Below are positions 24,239-33,017 of a stretch of 64,000 nt of DNA, piece after piece. Numbering within the stretch: position 1 is the stretch's first letter; each line of letters begins with the position of its first letter. A model generated the notes under the pieces. It saw only the letters and a program-made list of their open reading frames with translations, did no database searches and was not told the origin of the DNA. The position numbers and the translations under genes are program-made. This DNA is from CAUPWF01 sp964367685 (GTDB taxonomy: Bacteria; Bacillota; Clostridia; Lachnospirales; Lachnospiraceae), in the NCBI GenBank assembly GCA_964367685.1, contig CAYIYM010000010.1, positions 3,191 through 67,190 of the forward strand, given 5' to 3'.

Positions 24239-24934
24239 ATGAAAAGAATATTATTAAAATTAAGCGGAGAAGCCTTAGCAGGTGATAAAAAAACAGGATT
24301 TGATGAAGCAACATGTATTGGTGTGGCAAAACAAGTTAAAGTGCTTGTAGATCAAGGATATGAAGTATCTATTGTAACAGGTGGTGGTAACTTCTGGAGA
24401 GGAAGAACAAGTGAAACAATTGATAGAACGAAGGCTGACCAAATTGGTATGTTAGCAACAATTATGAATTGTATTTATGTATCTGATATTTTTAGACATG
24501 TGGGAATGAAAACAGAGGTGTTTACACCTTTTATATGTGGATCTTTTACATCATTGTTTTCAAAAGATGCAGCAATAGAAGCAATGGCACAGGGGAAAGT
24601 AATTTTCTTTGCAGGTGGTACAGGACATCCATACTTCTCAACAGATACAGGTGCTGTACTTCGTGCAATTGAAATAGAAGTAGACGCAATGCTTTTAGCA
24701 AAAGCTATTGATGGTATTTACGATAGTGATCCGAAAGTAAATTCAGAAGCACAGAAGTATGATGAGATTTCTATCCAAGAAATTATTGATAAGAAATTGG
24801 GAGCCATCGATTTAACAGCGTCTATATTATGTCTTGAGAATAAGCTACCAATGCTTGTATTTGGTTTGAATGAAGAAAATAGTATTGTAGAGACAATGAG
24901 TGGAAACTTTTCTGGAACGAAAGTGACTGTATAA
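24239..24934 (+). CDS. pyrH: UMP kinase
   Basis: 231 residues, the hexameric bacterial uridylate kinase that phosphorylates UMP to UDP with ATP. Landmarks are KLSGEALAGD (about 7-16), TGGGNFWRG (about 48-56), FFAGGTGHPYFSTDT and the LLAKAIDGIYDSDP region. It starts a conserved block pyrH-frr-uppS-cdsA-dxr-rseP. The usual upstream genes rpsB and tsf are not here; an ArsR gene is. Ribosome binding site AAGGAG before ATG 24239. Confidence 0.96.
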   Translation: MKRILLKLSGEALAGDKKTGFDEATCIGVAKQVKVLVDQGYEVSIVTGGGNFWRGRTSETIDRTKADQIGMLATIMNCIYVSDIFRHVGMKTEVFTPFICGSFTSLFSKDAAIEAMAQGKVIFFAGGTGHPYFSTDTGAVLRAIEIEVDAMLLAKAIDGIYDSDPKVNSEAQKYDEISIQEIIDKKLGAIDLTASILCLENKLPMLVFGLNEENSIVETMSGNFSGTKVTV

Positions 24935-24961
24935 TATTATAAATATAAGGAGAATGAGAGA

Positions 24962-25513
24962 ATGAACGAGAAGTTAGTGAAATTTAATGACAAAATGGAA
25001 AAATCAATGCAAAACTTAATGGGAGAGTTTGGTACAATTCGTGTAGGTAGAGCAAATCCTAAAGTATTGGATCGTATCATGGTAGATTATTATGGTTCAC
25101 CTACTCCAATTCAACAAGTTGCTAATATTGCAGTACCAGAAGCAAGAATGATCCAAATTCAGCCTTGGGAAGCAAGTATGTTAAGAGAAATCGAAAAAGC
25201 GATTATGACATCTGATTTAGGAATCAACCCTACAAATGATGGTAAGTTAATTCGTTTAGTATTCCCAGAGTTGACAGAAGAGCGCAGAAAAGAAATTGTA
25301 AAAGATGTTAAGAAAAAAGGTGAAGCATGTAAAGTTGCTGTTAGAAATATTAGACGTGACGGAAATGATGCTCTTAAGAAATTAAAAGGAACAGAAATTT
25401 CAGAAGATGAAATTAAAGACTTAGAAACTGAATTACAAAAAATTACAGATAAATTTATCAAAGATATAGATAAAGCTGTTGAAGATAAGTCGAAAGAAGT
25501 TCTAACAGTATAA
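24962..25513 (+). CDS. frr: Ribosome recycling factor
   Basis: 183 residues, exact family length. Opens with the helical KFNDKMEKSMQNLMGEFGTIRVGRANP and contains the DYYGSPTPIQQVANI hinge region (abridged) and LTEERRKEIVKDVKKKGE. Together with EF-G it splits post-termination ribosomes. Twenty-seven bases after pyrH, with AAGGAG upstream, in the standard order. Confidence 0.97.
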   Translation: MNEKLVKFNDKMEKSMQNLMGEFGTIRVGRANPKVLDRIMVDYYGSPTPIQQVANIAVPEARMIQIQPWEASMLREIEKAIMTSDLGINPTNDGKLIRLVFPELTEERRKEIVKDVKKKGEACKVAVRNIRRDGNDALKKLKGTEISEDEIKDLETELQKITDKFIKDIDKAVEDKSKEVLTV

Positions 25514-25521
25514 ATTAAGCG

Positions 25522-25589
25522 AATAAATAGTGGGGATGAGTATCGGAGTTGATTTGTAAGTCCATGCTTATCTCTCTATTTATTTTTGA
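25522..25589 (+). terminator. Long hairpin between frr and uppS
   Basis: AATAAATAG-T-GGGGATGAG (25522-25540) pairs with CTTATCTCTCTATTTATT (25567-25584) with a bulged T and several G-U pairs, about 18 pairs, loop 26 bases, followed by TTTTG. It is a terminator or attenuator that could partly separate pyrH-frr from the lipid genes. Confidence 0.55.
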
Positions 25590-25619
25590 AGTATATTCGT
25601 TAGCTGTGAAAGGAAGAAG

Positions 25620-26339
25620 ATGATGAAAGTACCACAACATATAGCGATTATTTTGGATGGAAACGGTCGTTGGGCAAAAGCCAAAGGAATGCCTAGAAAC
25701 TATGGACACAAGCAAGGTAGTAAAAATGTAGAAGTGATTTGCGAAGAAGCCTATAAGATGGGAGTTCAATATCTGACTGTATATGCATTTTCAACAGAGA
25801 ACTGGAATCGAGCAAAAACAGAAGTCGATGCTTTGATGAAATTATTAGAAGGATATATGAAGATATGTATTAAGACTGCTGATAAGAATAACATGAGGGT
25901 TCGAGTGATTGGAGATATTACTAAGCTAGAGATAGGATTACAAAATCGAATTTTAGAATTACAAGAGGCCTCCAAAAATAATACAGGGTTACAATTTCAA
26001 ATAGCACTTAATTATGGATCGAGGGATGAGATTAAACGGGCAGTCAAAAGAATGGTAGAAGATTGTGAAAAAGGAGTTTTATCCTCGACTGATGTTACAG
26101 AAGATATGATTGAAAGTTATTTGGATACGGCAGGAATACCGGACCCAGATTTGTTGATACGAACAAGTGGCGAGCAACGTTTATCTAATTATTTACTATG
26201 GCAACTTGCATACACTGAATTTTATTTTACAGATCTTAATTGGCCTGACTTTACGAAAGAGGAATTAGAAAATGCTATTTTAAAATTCAACAAGAGAGAA
26301 CGTCGATTTGGAAATGCAAAGGAGAATACAGATGTTTAA
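25620..26339 (+). CDS. uppS: Isoprenyl transferase (undecaprenyl diphosphate synthase)
   Basis: 239 residues of the cis-prenyltransferase family. ILDGNGRWAKAKG holds the catalytic aspartate, RNYGHKQGS follows, and RTSGEQRLSNYLLWQ plus AYTEFYFTD are conserved later motifs. It makes the C55 lipid carrier for cell wall synthesis. Two adjacent ATG codons (25620, 25623) follow AGGAAG; the second has the better spacing. The 3' end overlaps cdsA by eight bases. Confidence 0.95.
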   Translation: MMKVPQHIAIILDGNGRWAKAKGMPRNYGHKQGSKNVEVICEEAYKMGVQYLTVYAFSTENWNRAKTEVDALMKLLEGYMKICIKTADKNNMRVRVIGDITKLEIGLQNRILELQEASKNNTGLQFQIALNYGSRDEIKRAVKRMVEDCEKGVLSSTDVTEDMIESYLDTAGIPDPDLLIRTSGEQRLSNYLLWQLAYTEFYFTDLNWPDFTKEELENAILKFNKRERRFGNAKENTDV

Positions 26340-27132
26340 AGAACGTTTAATCAGTGGAGTGATTTTGCTCCTAGTGACAATATTTTTTGTGATATCAGGT
26401 GGATATTTACTTGGTGGACTTTTAATAATTGTAAGTATTATCGGAATGAGAGAATTATACCAAATTGGTAATATCCAAAATAAATTATTGGGTATCATAG
26501 GGTATGCTGGAGCGATTGTTTATTACATTGTAATCATAATGAAACAGTCAGAGCTTATTATTCCGCTTATACTTGGAATATTAATATTAACTATGACTGG
26601 ATATGTATTCACATTTCCAAAATTCCAAGCGAATCATGTAATGTTAACTTTTTTTGGTTTGTTTTATGTTGCAGTAATGTTATCTTATGTCTATCAAGTA
26701 CGAGAATTATCAAATGGAATCTTTACGGTGTGGCTAGTATTTCTTAGCTCTTGGGGAAGCGATACCTGTGCGTATTGCGTGGGCGTGTTATTCGGCAAAC
26801 GTAAGATGGCGCCAATTTTAAGCCCTAAAAAATCTGTAGAAGGTGCAATTGGTGGTTTGTTAGGCGCAGCATTATTAGCAAGTATTTACGCATTGTGCAT
26901 CAATAAATTTGGTGGTGCGGAAGTGGAAATTGGTATATATGCGTTAATAGCTTTTATAAGTGCAGGAATTTCTATGGTAGGAGATTTAGCGGCATCAGGT
27001 ATCAAAAGAGATCATGGAGTCAAAGATTATGGAAAGTTAATACCAGGCCATGGAGGGATTTTGGATCGCTTTGATAGTGTTATTTTTACAGCGCCAATTA
27101 TTTATTATTTAGCATTTTATTTGATGAATTAA
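26332..27132 (+). CDS. cdsA: Phosphatidate cytidylyltransferase
   Basis: 266 residues with about eight membrane segments. The C-terminal signature GIKRDHGVKDYGKLIPGHGG followed by ILDRFDS is diagnostic; SPKKSVEGAIGG comes before it. It makes CDP-diacylglycerol from phosphatidate and CTP, feeding PgsA (encoded at 51497). ATG 26332 is used because AAAGGAG lies just upstream; it overlaps the uppS stop, so the two are translationally coupled. Confidence 0.95.
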   Translation: MFKERLISGVILLLVTIFFVISGGYLLGGLLIIVSIIGMRELYQIGNIQNKLLGIIGYAGAIVYYIVIIMKQSELIIPLILGILILTMTGYVFTFPKFQANHVMLTFFGLFYVAVMLSYVYQVRELSNGIFTVWLVFLSSWGSDTCAYCVGVLFGKRKMAPILSPKKSVEGAIGGLLGAALLASIYALCINKFGGAEVEIGIYALIAFISAGISMVGDLAASGIKRDHGVKDYGKLIPGHGGILDRFDSVIFTAPIIYYLAFYLMN

Positions 27133-27149
27133 AACGTATGAGGTGGAAA

Positions 27150-28292
27150 ATGAAGAAAATATCGATTCTAGGTTCTACAGGTTCTATAGGAACACAAACA
27201 TTAGAAGTTGTAAAAGAGCAAGGGGATATAGAAGTGTTAGGTCTTGCAGCAGGTGGGAATATTGATTTGATTGAACAGCAAACAAGAGAGTTTCATCCCA
27301 AAATAGTTGCTTTATGGGACAAGGATAAGGCCGATGAATTGGAAAAAAGATTATATGATATGGATGTTCTTGTAGTTCATGGCATGGACGGAATGATTCA
27401 AGTTGCTACATTAGAAAATGTAGAAATTGTAGTTACTGCCGTAGTTGGAATGATTGGAATTAAACCAACTATAGCGGCAATTGAACATGGAAAGCATATT
27501 GCATTGGCTAATAAGGAAACCTTAGTAGCTGCTGGGCATTTGATTATGCCACTGGCAAAAAAATATGGAGTGAATATTTTGCCTGTTGACAGTGAGCACA
27601 GTGCGATATTTCAATGCTTACAAGGAAATGAGTGTAAAAAGGTCTCCAAATTAATTTTGACTGCATCAGGTGGACCCTTTAGAGGCAAGAAAAAAGCAGA
27701 GCTGGAGCAAGTTCAATTAGAAGATGCACTGAAACATCCTAATTGGGAAATGGGAAAAAAGATAACGATTGATTCGTCAACTATGTTTAATAAAGGCTTA
27801 GAGGTAATTGAGGCAAAGTGGCTATTTGATATGAAGTTCGAGGATATCGAAGTGGTTGTTCAACCTCAAAGCATTATACATTCTATGGTTGAATATGTAG
27901 ATGGCGGAGTGATTGCTCAACTAGGTACTCCAGACATGAAACTACCAATACAATATGCATTATATTATCCAGAACGAAGAAGGTTATCAGGGGAGCGATT
28001 AGATTTTTGGAAGATGAATGCTATTACATTTGAAAAGCCAGACATGGAAGCGTTTCGTGGATTGAAATTAGCGTATATTGCAGGGGGAATAGGTGGGAGT
28101 ATGCCGACTGTTTTTAATGCTGCTAATGAAAAGGCTGTTGAGAAATTTATTAATAAAGAAATAAAGTATTTGCAAATTGTAGAAATTGTAGAGACATTGA
28201 TGAATGAACATGAAAGCATCGAGAATCCATCATTGGAGACAATTTTAGAAATTGAGCAAAACGTATACAAAGATATAGAAAGTAGGTGGTAA
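27150..28292 (+). CDS. dxr: 1-deoxy-D-xylulose 5-phosphate reductoisomerase
   Basis: 380 residues, usual length. ILGSTGSIGTQTL is the NADPH-binding loop, ANKETLVAAG and PVDSEHSAIFQCLQG hold substrate and metal ligands, and TASGGPFRG is the flexible loop. It catalyses the second step of the MEP pathway to isoprenoids, supplying UppS. ATG 27150 follows GAGGTGG; the upstream ATG 27138 overlaps that ribosome binding site. Two bases separate it from rseP. Confidence 0.96.
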   Translation: MKKISILGSTGSIGTQTLEVVKEQGDIEVLGLAAGGNIDLIEQQTREFHPKIVALWDKDKADELEKRLYDMDVLVVHGMDGMIQVATLENVEIVVTAVVGMIGIKPTIAAIEHGKHIALANKETLVAAGHLIMPLAKKYGVNILPVDSEHSAIFQCLQGNECKKVSKLILTASGGPFRGKKKAELEQVQLEDALKHPNWEMGKKITIDSSTMFNKGLEVIEAKWLFDMKFEDIEVVVQPQSIIHSMVEYVDGGVIAQLGTPDMKLPIQYALYYPERRRLSGERLDFWKMNAITFEKPDMEAFRGLKLAYIAGGIGGSMPTVFNAANEKAVEKFINKEIKYLQIVEIVETLMNEHESIENPSLETILEIEQNVYKDIESRW

Positions 28293-28293
28293 G

Positions 28294-29331
28294 TTGGGGA
28301 TTGTATTTGCAATTTTAATTTTCAGTTTTATTATTATTATACATGAGCTAGGTCATCTTTTATTTGCAAAGAAAAATGGAATTCAGGTATTTGAATTTTC
28401 ACTTGGAATGGGGCCGAAGTTGTTGAGTAAGAAGTTTGGAGAGACAGAATATTGTTTGAAGCTACTTCCGCTTGGCGGTTCGTGTATGATGGGGGAAGAT
28501 TCGAGTGAAGGGGATGCTCCAGAAATCAAGGGGAATTTCAATGATAAGTCTGTTTGGGCAAGAGTCCAGGTAATTGCAGGTGGCCCATTGTTTAACTTCT
28601 TATTAGCAGGGATTTGTGCATCTATTATGGTTGCGTGGATTGGTTTTGATACAACGATTATTTCTTCTGTAGAAGAGGGATATCCAGCAGAAATAGCAGG
28701 TATAGAGGCTGGAGATAAGATTTTGAAACTAGATAATCGAAGAATTTATTTGTGGAAGGAAATCACAGCATTTAATCAATTTAATCAAGGGAAAGAAATG
28801 ACAGTTACATATGAAAGAGATGGTGAAGAATTTACAACATCAATTACACCAGTATTCAATGAGGAATATGGAATCTATCAAATAGGAATTTCTTCTTCGG
28901 ATTATGTGAAGCCGAATATACTACAAGTGGCTCAGTATGGTGTGTATAATGTTCGTTATACAATTCTATCGGTTATTGATTCTCTGGCAATGATGATTCA
29001 AGGAGAAGCAAAAGCGGAGCAAATTTCAGGACCAGTGGGAATTGTAAATATCATTGGAGATACTTATACAGCGAGTGCGGAAATAGGAATCTCAGTAATT
29101 CTTCTCAATTTCTTGAATTTAGTAGTGCTACTATCAGCAAATTTAGGAGTTGTCAATTTGTTACCATTACCAGCCTTGGATGGTGGTCGCCTAGTGTTTT
29201 TGGCAATTGAAGCGATAAGGGGAAAAAGGTTGCCAGAAGAGAAAGAAGCAATGGTTCACTTTGTGGGGTTCGCATTACTAATGGTACTGAGTGTATTTGT
29301 ATTGTTTAATGATGTACGAAATTTATTTTAG
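28294..29331 (+). CDS. rseP: RIP metalloprotease RseP
   Basis: 345 residues of the site-2 protease family. HELGH (about 16-20) in the first membrane segment binds zinc, a PDZ domain follows (about 120-200), and NLLPLPALDGGR supplies the third ligand in a later membrane segment. It cleaves membrane-anchored regulators or signal peptide remnants within the bilayer. The start is TTG 28294, preceded by AGGTGG and starting one base after the dxr stop; no later start would keep HELGH in a complete membrane segment. The usual downstream ispG and polC are missing here. Confidence 0.93.
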   Translation: MGIVFAILIFSFIIIIHELGHLLFAKKNGIQVFEFSLGMGPKLLSKKFGETEYCLKLLPLGGSCMMGEDSSEGDAPEIKGNFNDKSVWARVQVIAGGPLFNFLLAGICASIMVAWIGFDTTIISSVEEGYPAEIAGIEAGDKILKLDNRRIYLWKEITAFNQFNQGKEMTVTYERDGEEFTTSITPVFNEEYGIYQIGISSSDYVKPNILQVAQYGVYNVRYTILSVIDSLAMMIQGEAKAEQISGPVGIVNIIGDTYTASAEIGISVILLNFLNLVVLLSANLGVVNLLPLPALDGGRLVFLAIEAIRGKRLPEEKEAMVHFVGFALLMVLSVFVLFNDVRNLF

Positions 29332-29338
29332 ATTATTA

Positions 29339-29375
29339 GAAGAGAGGTTTGCATTTATTTGCGACCTCTTTTTTT
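29339..29375 (+). terminator. Terminator after rseP
   Basis: AGAGGTTTGCA and TTGCGACCTCT pair with one mismatch and lead into a run of seven or more T. Confidence 0.85.
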
Positions 29376-29400
29376 AAAACGAACAAAAAGAGGTGTTAGT

Positions 29401-29547
29401 GTGATAAACCCGTTGATTCTGGGTTACAATCATGATAGTATAGTCTTATCAAAGAGAGTTCTTCTCTTAGAAACATCAGGTGATTCCACCAATTTTTCCA
29501 TTAAAAAAATTCTATATGAGAGGAGGGTGGAGTGTGTGTTAATGTAA
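29401..29547 (+). CDS. Possible small protein between rseP and recA
   Basis: A 48-codon frame starting with GTG 29401 after AAAGAGGTG and ending TAA at 29545-29547. The product (beginning VINPLILGYNHDSIVLSKRV) has no recognised domain. It lies between a terminator and the recA promoter, so it would need its own promoter, which I cannot see clearly. It may well be non-coding. Confidence 0.25.
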   Translation: MINPLILGYNHDSIVLSKRVLLLETSGDSTNFSIKKILYERRVECVLM

Positions 29548-29583
29548 ATGAAAAAGAAATAAAAAGAAAATGCACAGAAGTAG

Positions 29584-29612
29584 TTGACAAGTATACGAGA
29601 TTATAATAATAT
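29584..29612 (+). promoter_or_regulatory. recA promoter
   Basis: TTGACA (29584-29589), 17 bases, TAATAT (29607-29612), with an SOS box ten bases downstream. Confidence 0.8.
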
Positions 29613-29621
29613 AACTAAAGA

Positions 29622-29635
29622 CGAACATTAGTTCG
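29622..29635. promoter_or_regulatory. LexA (SOS) box of recA
   Basis: CGAACATTAGTTCG is a perfect palindromic match to the Gram-positive LexA consensus CGAAC-N4-GTTCG, placed at the start of the recA transcript where LexA would block polymerase. Confidence 0.88.
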
Positions 29636-29668
29636 AATTCTTGTTATGGAATAAGAGAGGAAAATATT

Positions 29669-30688
29669 ATGGCGAATGAAGATAAAAAGAAAGCCCTAGA
29701 AGCGGCTATTTTAAAATTAGAAAAAGACTTTGGAAAAGGTACAGTGATGAAGTTGGGAGATCCAGCTGCACAAGTAGTTGTAGAAACAATTCCTACAGGA
29801 TCACTTAGTTTAGATATTGCATTGGGATTAGGTGGAATACCAAGAGGTCGTGTTATTGAAATTTATGGTCCGGAATCAAGTGGTAAGACGACGATTGCAT
29901 TACACGTGATTGCAGAGGTGCAGAAGATGGGTGGCATTGCTGGATTTGTAGATGCAGAGCATGCGCTAGATCCTTCCTATGCGAAGAAGATCGGTGTGGA
30001 CATTGATGAATTATATATTTCACAACCAGATAGTGGAGATCAAGCATTAGAGATTACTGAAACCATGGTTCGTTCAGGTGCAATGGACATTGTTGTTGTT
30101 GACTCGGTTGCAGCCTTGGTTCCACGTCAAGAAATAGAAGGTGACATGGGAGATTCACATGTAGGATTGCAGGCTCGTCTAATGTCTCAGGCATTAAGAA
30201 AGTTAACACCAGTAATTAGTAAGTCAAATTGTGTTGTTATTTTTATCAATCAGTTACGTGAAAAGGTTGGAGTTATGTTTGGAAGTCCAGAGACTACAAC
30301 AGGTGGACGTGCACTTAAATTCTACGCATCTGTTCGTATGGATGTTAGAAGAATAGAAACATTGAAGCAAAATGGTGAAATGGTTGGAAATAGAACTAGA
30401 ATTAAGGTTGTTAAAAATAAAATTGCACCACCATTTAAAGAAGCTGAATTTGATATCATGTTTGGTAAAGGTGTTTCTCGAGAAGGAGATGTATTGGATC
30501 TTGCTACTGGGTTAGACTTGGTAAGTAAAAGTGGGGCATGGTATGCATATAATGGAGATAAAATTGGACAAGGTCGTGAGAATGCGAAGCAATACCTAGC
30601 GGAGCGTCCAGAGTTAGTGGATGAACTAGCTACAAAGATCAGAGAACATTATGGATTAGTTAAAGCTGATAAAGAAGAGGAAAAGTAA
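29669..30688 (+). CDS. recA: Recombinase RecA
   Basis: 339 residues. Walker A GPESSGKTT (about 67-75), VDAEHALDP, VVVDSVAALVP, the L1/L2 DNA-binding loops (EIEGDMGDSHVG; GVMFGSPETTTGGRALKFY region) are all normal. RecA forms filaments on single-stranded DNA, drives homologous recombination and triggers LexA self-cleavage. ATG follows AGAGAGGAAAA. RecX starts directly after the stop. Controlled by the SOS box upstream. Confidence 0.98.
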   Translation: MANEDKKKALEAAILKLEKDFGKGTVMKLGDPAAQVVVETIPTGSLSLDIALGLGGIPRGRVIEIYGPESSGKTTIALHVIAEVQKMGGIAGFVDAEHALDPSYAKKIGVDIDELYISQPDSGDQALEITETMVRSGAMDIVVVDSVAALVPRQEIEGDMGDSHVGLQARLMSQALRKLTPVISKSNCVVIFINQLREKVGVMFGSPETTTGGRALKFYASVRMDVRRIETLKQNGEMVGNRTRIKVVKNKIAPPFKEAEFDIMFGKGVSREGDVLDLATGLDLVSKSGAWYAYNGDKIGQGRENAKQYLAERPELVDELATKIREHYGLVKADKEEEK

Positions 30689-31303
30689 ATGACGATAACC
30701 ACCGTGCAGGAGGTGGCAAAGAATCGTTACAAAATTTATTTAGATGAACAGTTCGCTTTTGTATTGTACAAAGGCGAACTTTCTAAGTTTCATATAAAGG
30801 AAGAACGAGAGTTGTCACAAGAATCTTACGATAGAATTATAAATGAAGTAATAATACCACGAGCAAAAAAACGAGCCGTATTTATTTTACAAAAAGCAAT
30901 ACGGACAGAACACCAATTGAGAATGAAATTACAGGAATCTTTGTATACGGAAACGATAGTTGAAATAGCGATTGATTATGTGACGAAGTTTGGTTATGTG
31001 AATGATAGTTATTATGCAAAACAATTTGTGAGTGAAAAATGGAAGAAGAAAAGTAAAAAGGAAATTTATTTTGCTTTGATTCAAAAGGGGATAGACAAAG
31101 AACTTGCGAATGAGATCCTTTTGGAGCTTTACGAAGAGGCGAGTGAAGAAGAGGCTATTCGTACAATTATTCGTAAGAAGAATTTCAATATCGCGGATAG
31201 TAATTCAAGTGAAAAACAGAAAATATATGCGCAATTGATGAGAAAAGGATTTAGTTATGAAAAAATTAGCAAAGTATTACAAGTATGTCAGTGGAATGCT
31301 TGA
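30689..31303 (+). CDS. recX: Regulatory protein RecX
   Basis: 204 residues, mostly three-helix repeats as in RecX, with the central KFGYVNDSYYAKQFVSEK motif. RecX inhibits RecA filament growth and ATPase. It starts on the base after the recA stop, with the ribosome binding site AAGAGGAAAAG inside recA, so output is tied to recA and the SOS response. Confidence 0.9.
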   Translation: MTITTVQEVAKNRYKIYLDEQFAFVLYKGELSKFHIKEERELSQESYDRIINEVIIPRAKKRAVFILQKAIRTEHQLRMKLQESLYTETIVEIAIDYVTKFGYVNDSYYAKQFVSEKWKKKSKKEIYFALIQKGIDKELANEILLELYEEASEEEAIRTIIRKKNFNIADSNSSEKQKIYAQLMRKGFSYEKISKVLQVCQWNA

Positions 31304-31361
31304 CATTGTTGTGAAAACAGTATAGAATTTAAGTGTTGCTGTTAAGTGACAAAATTAAATA

Positions 31362-31374
31362 AGGAGGTGCTCCT
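31362..31374 (+). promoter_or_regulatory. Hairpin covering the rny ribosome binding site
   Basis: AGGAG-GTG-CTCCT is a perfect 5-pair hairpin whose left arm is the Shine-Dalgarno sequence (AAGGAGGTG) and whose right arm touches the GTG start at 31375. Confidence 0.5.
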
Positions 31375-32931
31375 GTGCTAGATGTCGTTATTGCAATTAT
31401 TGCAGTAATTGTAACTCTTGTTGTGTCAGTTCCGGTGACTAGATCACTGACAATTTCAGCGTTAAAAAAGGATGCAGACTCAAAAATTGGGAATGCAGAT
31501 ATACAAGCTAGAAAATTGATCGATGATGCATTAAAGACTGCTGAGGCAAAGAAGAAGGAAGCTCTCTTGGAAGTAAAAGAAGAGTCAATTAAGACTAAGA
31601 ACGAGCTCGAAAAAGAAACAAAAGAACGTAGAGCGGATTTACAACGCTATGAAAAAAGAGTGTTATCCAAGGAAGAGTCTCTTGAAAAGAAAGCAGATGC
31701 AATTGAGCAAAAAGAAATTAGTTGTGCTACAAAAGAAGAGCGCCTAAAAAAGCGTGAAGAAGAAATTGAGCAACTAAACAAAGAACGAGTACAGGAACTA
31801 GAAAGAATTTCAGGATTAACCTCTGAACAAGCAAAAGATTTTCTGTTAAAAACTGTTGAAGAAGATGTAAAACATGATACTGCAAAGTTAGTAAAAGAAT
31901 TGACTAACAATGCAAAAGAAGAAGCTGGAAAGAAAGCAAAAGAGTACGTTGTTACTGCCATCCAAAAATGTGCAGCTGACCACGTTGCGGAAACAACAAT
32001 TTCCGTTGTTCACCTTCCAAGTGATGAAATGAAAGGTAGAATTATTGGGCGTGAAGGACGTAACATACGTACTTTAGAAACATTAACTGGTGTTGAATTA
32101 ATTATTGATGACACTCCAGAAGCAGTAGTTTTATCTGGATTTGATCCAATTAGAAGAGAAGTGGCACGAATTGCTTTAGAAAGATTAATTGTTGATGGTC
32201 GTATTCACCCTGCTAGAATTGAAGAAATGGTTGAAAAGGCTCAAAAAGATGTAGAAACTTTAATTCGTGAAGAAGGTGAGGCGGCAGCTCTTGAAGTTGG
32301 TGTACACGGAATTCATCCAGAACTTATTCGTTTGTTAGGACGTATGAGATTTAGAACGAGTTATGGACAAAATGCATTAAAACATTCAATTGAAGTTGCA
32401 CATTTATCAGGTTTGATTGCTGGTGAAGTTGGCTTAGATGTTAGAATGTCAAAACGTGCAGGTCTTTTACATGATATAGGTAAATCAATTGATCACGATA
32501 TGGAAGGATCTCATATCGAAATCGGAGTTGATTTATGTAGAAAATATAAAGAATCAGCAATTGTTATTAACGCAGTTGAATCGCATCATGGTGATGTAGA
32601 ACCTACATCATTGATTTCATGCGTAGTACAAGCAGCAGACACTATCTCCGCAGCACGTCCAGGTGCACGTCGAGAGACATTAGAAACATACACAAACAGA
32701 CTAAAACAGTTAGAAGATATCACAAACCAATTTAAAGGTGTTGATAAATCATTTGCTATTCAAGCAGGTCGAGAAGTTCGTATTATGGTAGTTCCAGAAC
32801 AAATATCAGACGATGATATGATACTCATGGCTAGAGAAATTTCGAAACAAATTGAATTTGAATTAGAATATCCAGGTCAGATCAAAGTTAATGTTATTCG
32901 CGAAAGCAGAGTAACAGATTATGCGAAATAA
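31375..32931 (+). CDS. rny: Ribonuclease Y
   Basis: 518 residues. One N-terminal membrane segment (about 2-22), a long charged coiled coil (about 35-190), a KH domain with IIGREGRNIRTLE (about 223-235) and an HD domain with RAGLLHDIGKSIDHD (about 361-375). RNase Y is the membrane-bound endonuclease that starts mRNA decay in many Firmicutes. It starts at GTG 31375 with a strong ribosome binding site that may be partly hidden in a hairpin. It is followed by a terminator and preceded by recX. Confidence 0.96.
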   Translation: MLDVVIAIIAVIVTLVVSVPVTRSLTISALKKDADSKIGNADIQARKLIDDALKTAEAKKKEALLEVKEESIKTKNELEKETKERRADLQRYEKRVLSKEESLEKKADAIEQKEISCATKEERLKKREEEIEQLNKERVQELERISGLTSEQAKDFLLKTVEEDVKHDTAKLVKELTNNAKEEAGKKAKEYVVTAIQKCAADHVAETTISVVHLPSDEMKGRIIGREGRNIRTLETLTGVELIIDDTPEAVVLSGFDPIRREVARIALERLIVDGRIHPARIEEMVEKAQKDVETLIREEGEAAALEVGVHGIHPELIRLLGRMRFRTSYGQNALKHSIEVAHLSGLIAGEVGLDVRMSKRAGLLHDIGKSIDHDMEGSHIEIGVDLCRKYKESAIVINAVESHHGDVEPTSLISCVVQAADTISAARPGARRETLETYTNRLKQLEDITNQFKGVDKSFAIQAGREVRIMVVPEQISDDDMILMAREISKQIEFELEYPGQIKVNVIRESRVTDYAK

Positions 32932-32940
32932 ATAAGTTGG

Positions 32941-32971
32941 AAAACTCTTGTTCATACAAGAGTTTTCTTTT
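32941..32971 (+). terminator. Terminator after rny
   Basis: AAAACTCTTG and CAAGAGTTTT pair perfectly around TTCATA and are followed by CTTTTG. Confidence 0.9.
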
Positions 32972-33017
32972 GTATAACGAGATAATATAAAGAATATAAA
33001 TAAACGAGGTATATATT

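Noticed and set aside
29359..29400. Upstream extension of the small frame before recA
   Set aside because: The first ATG lies inside the rseP terminator hairpin; only the part from GTG 29401 could be translated, and even that is doubtful.
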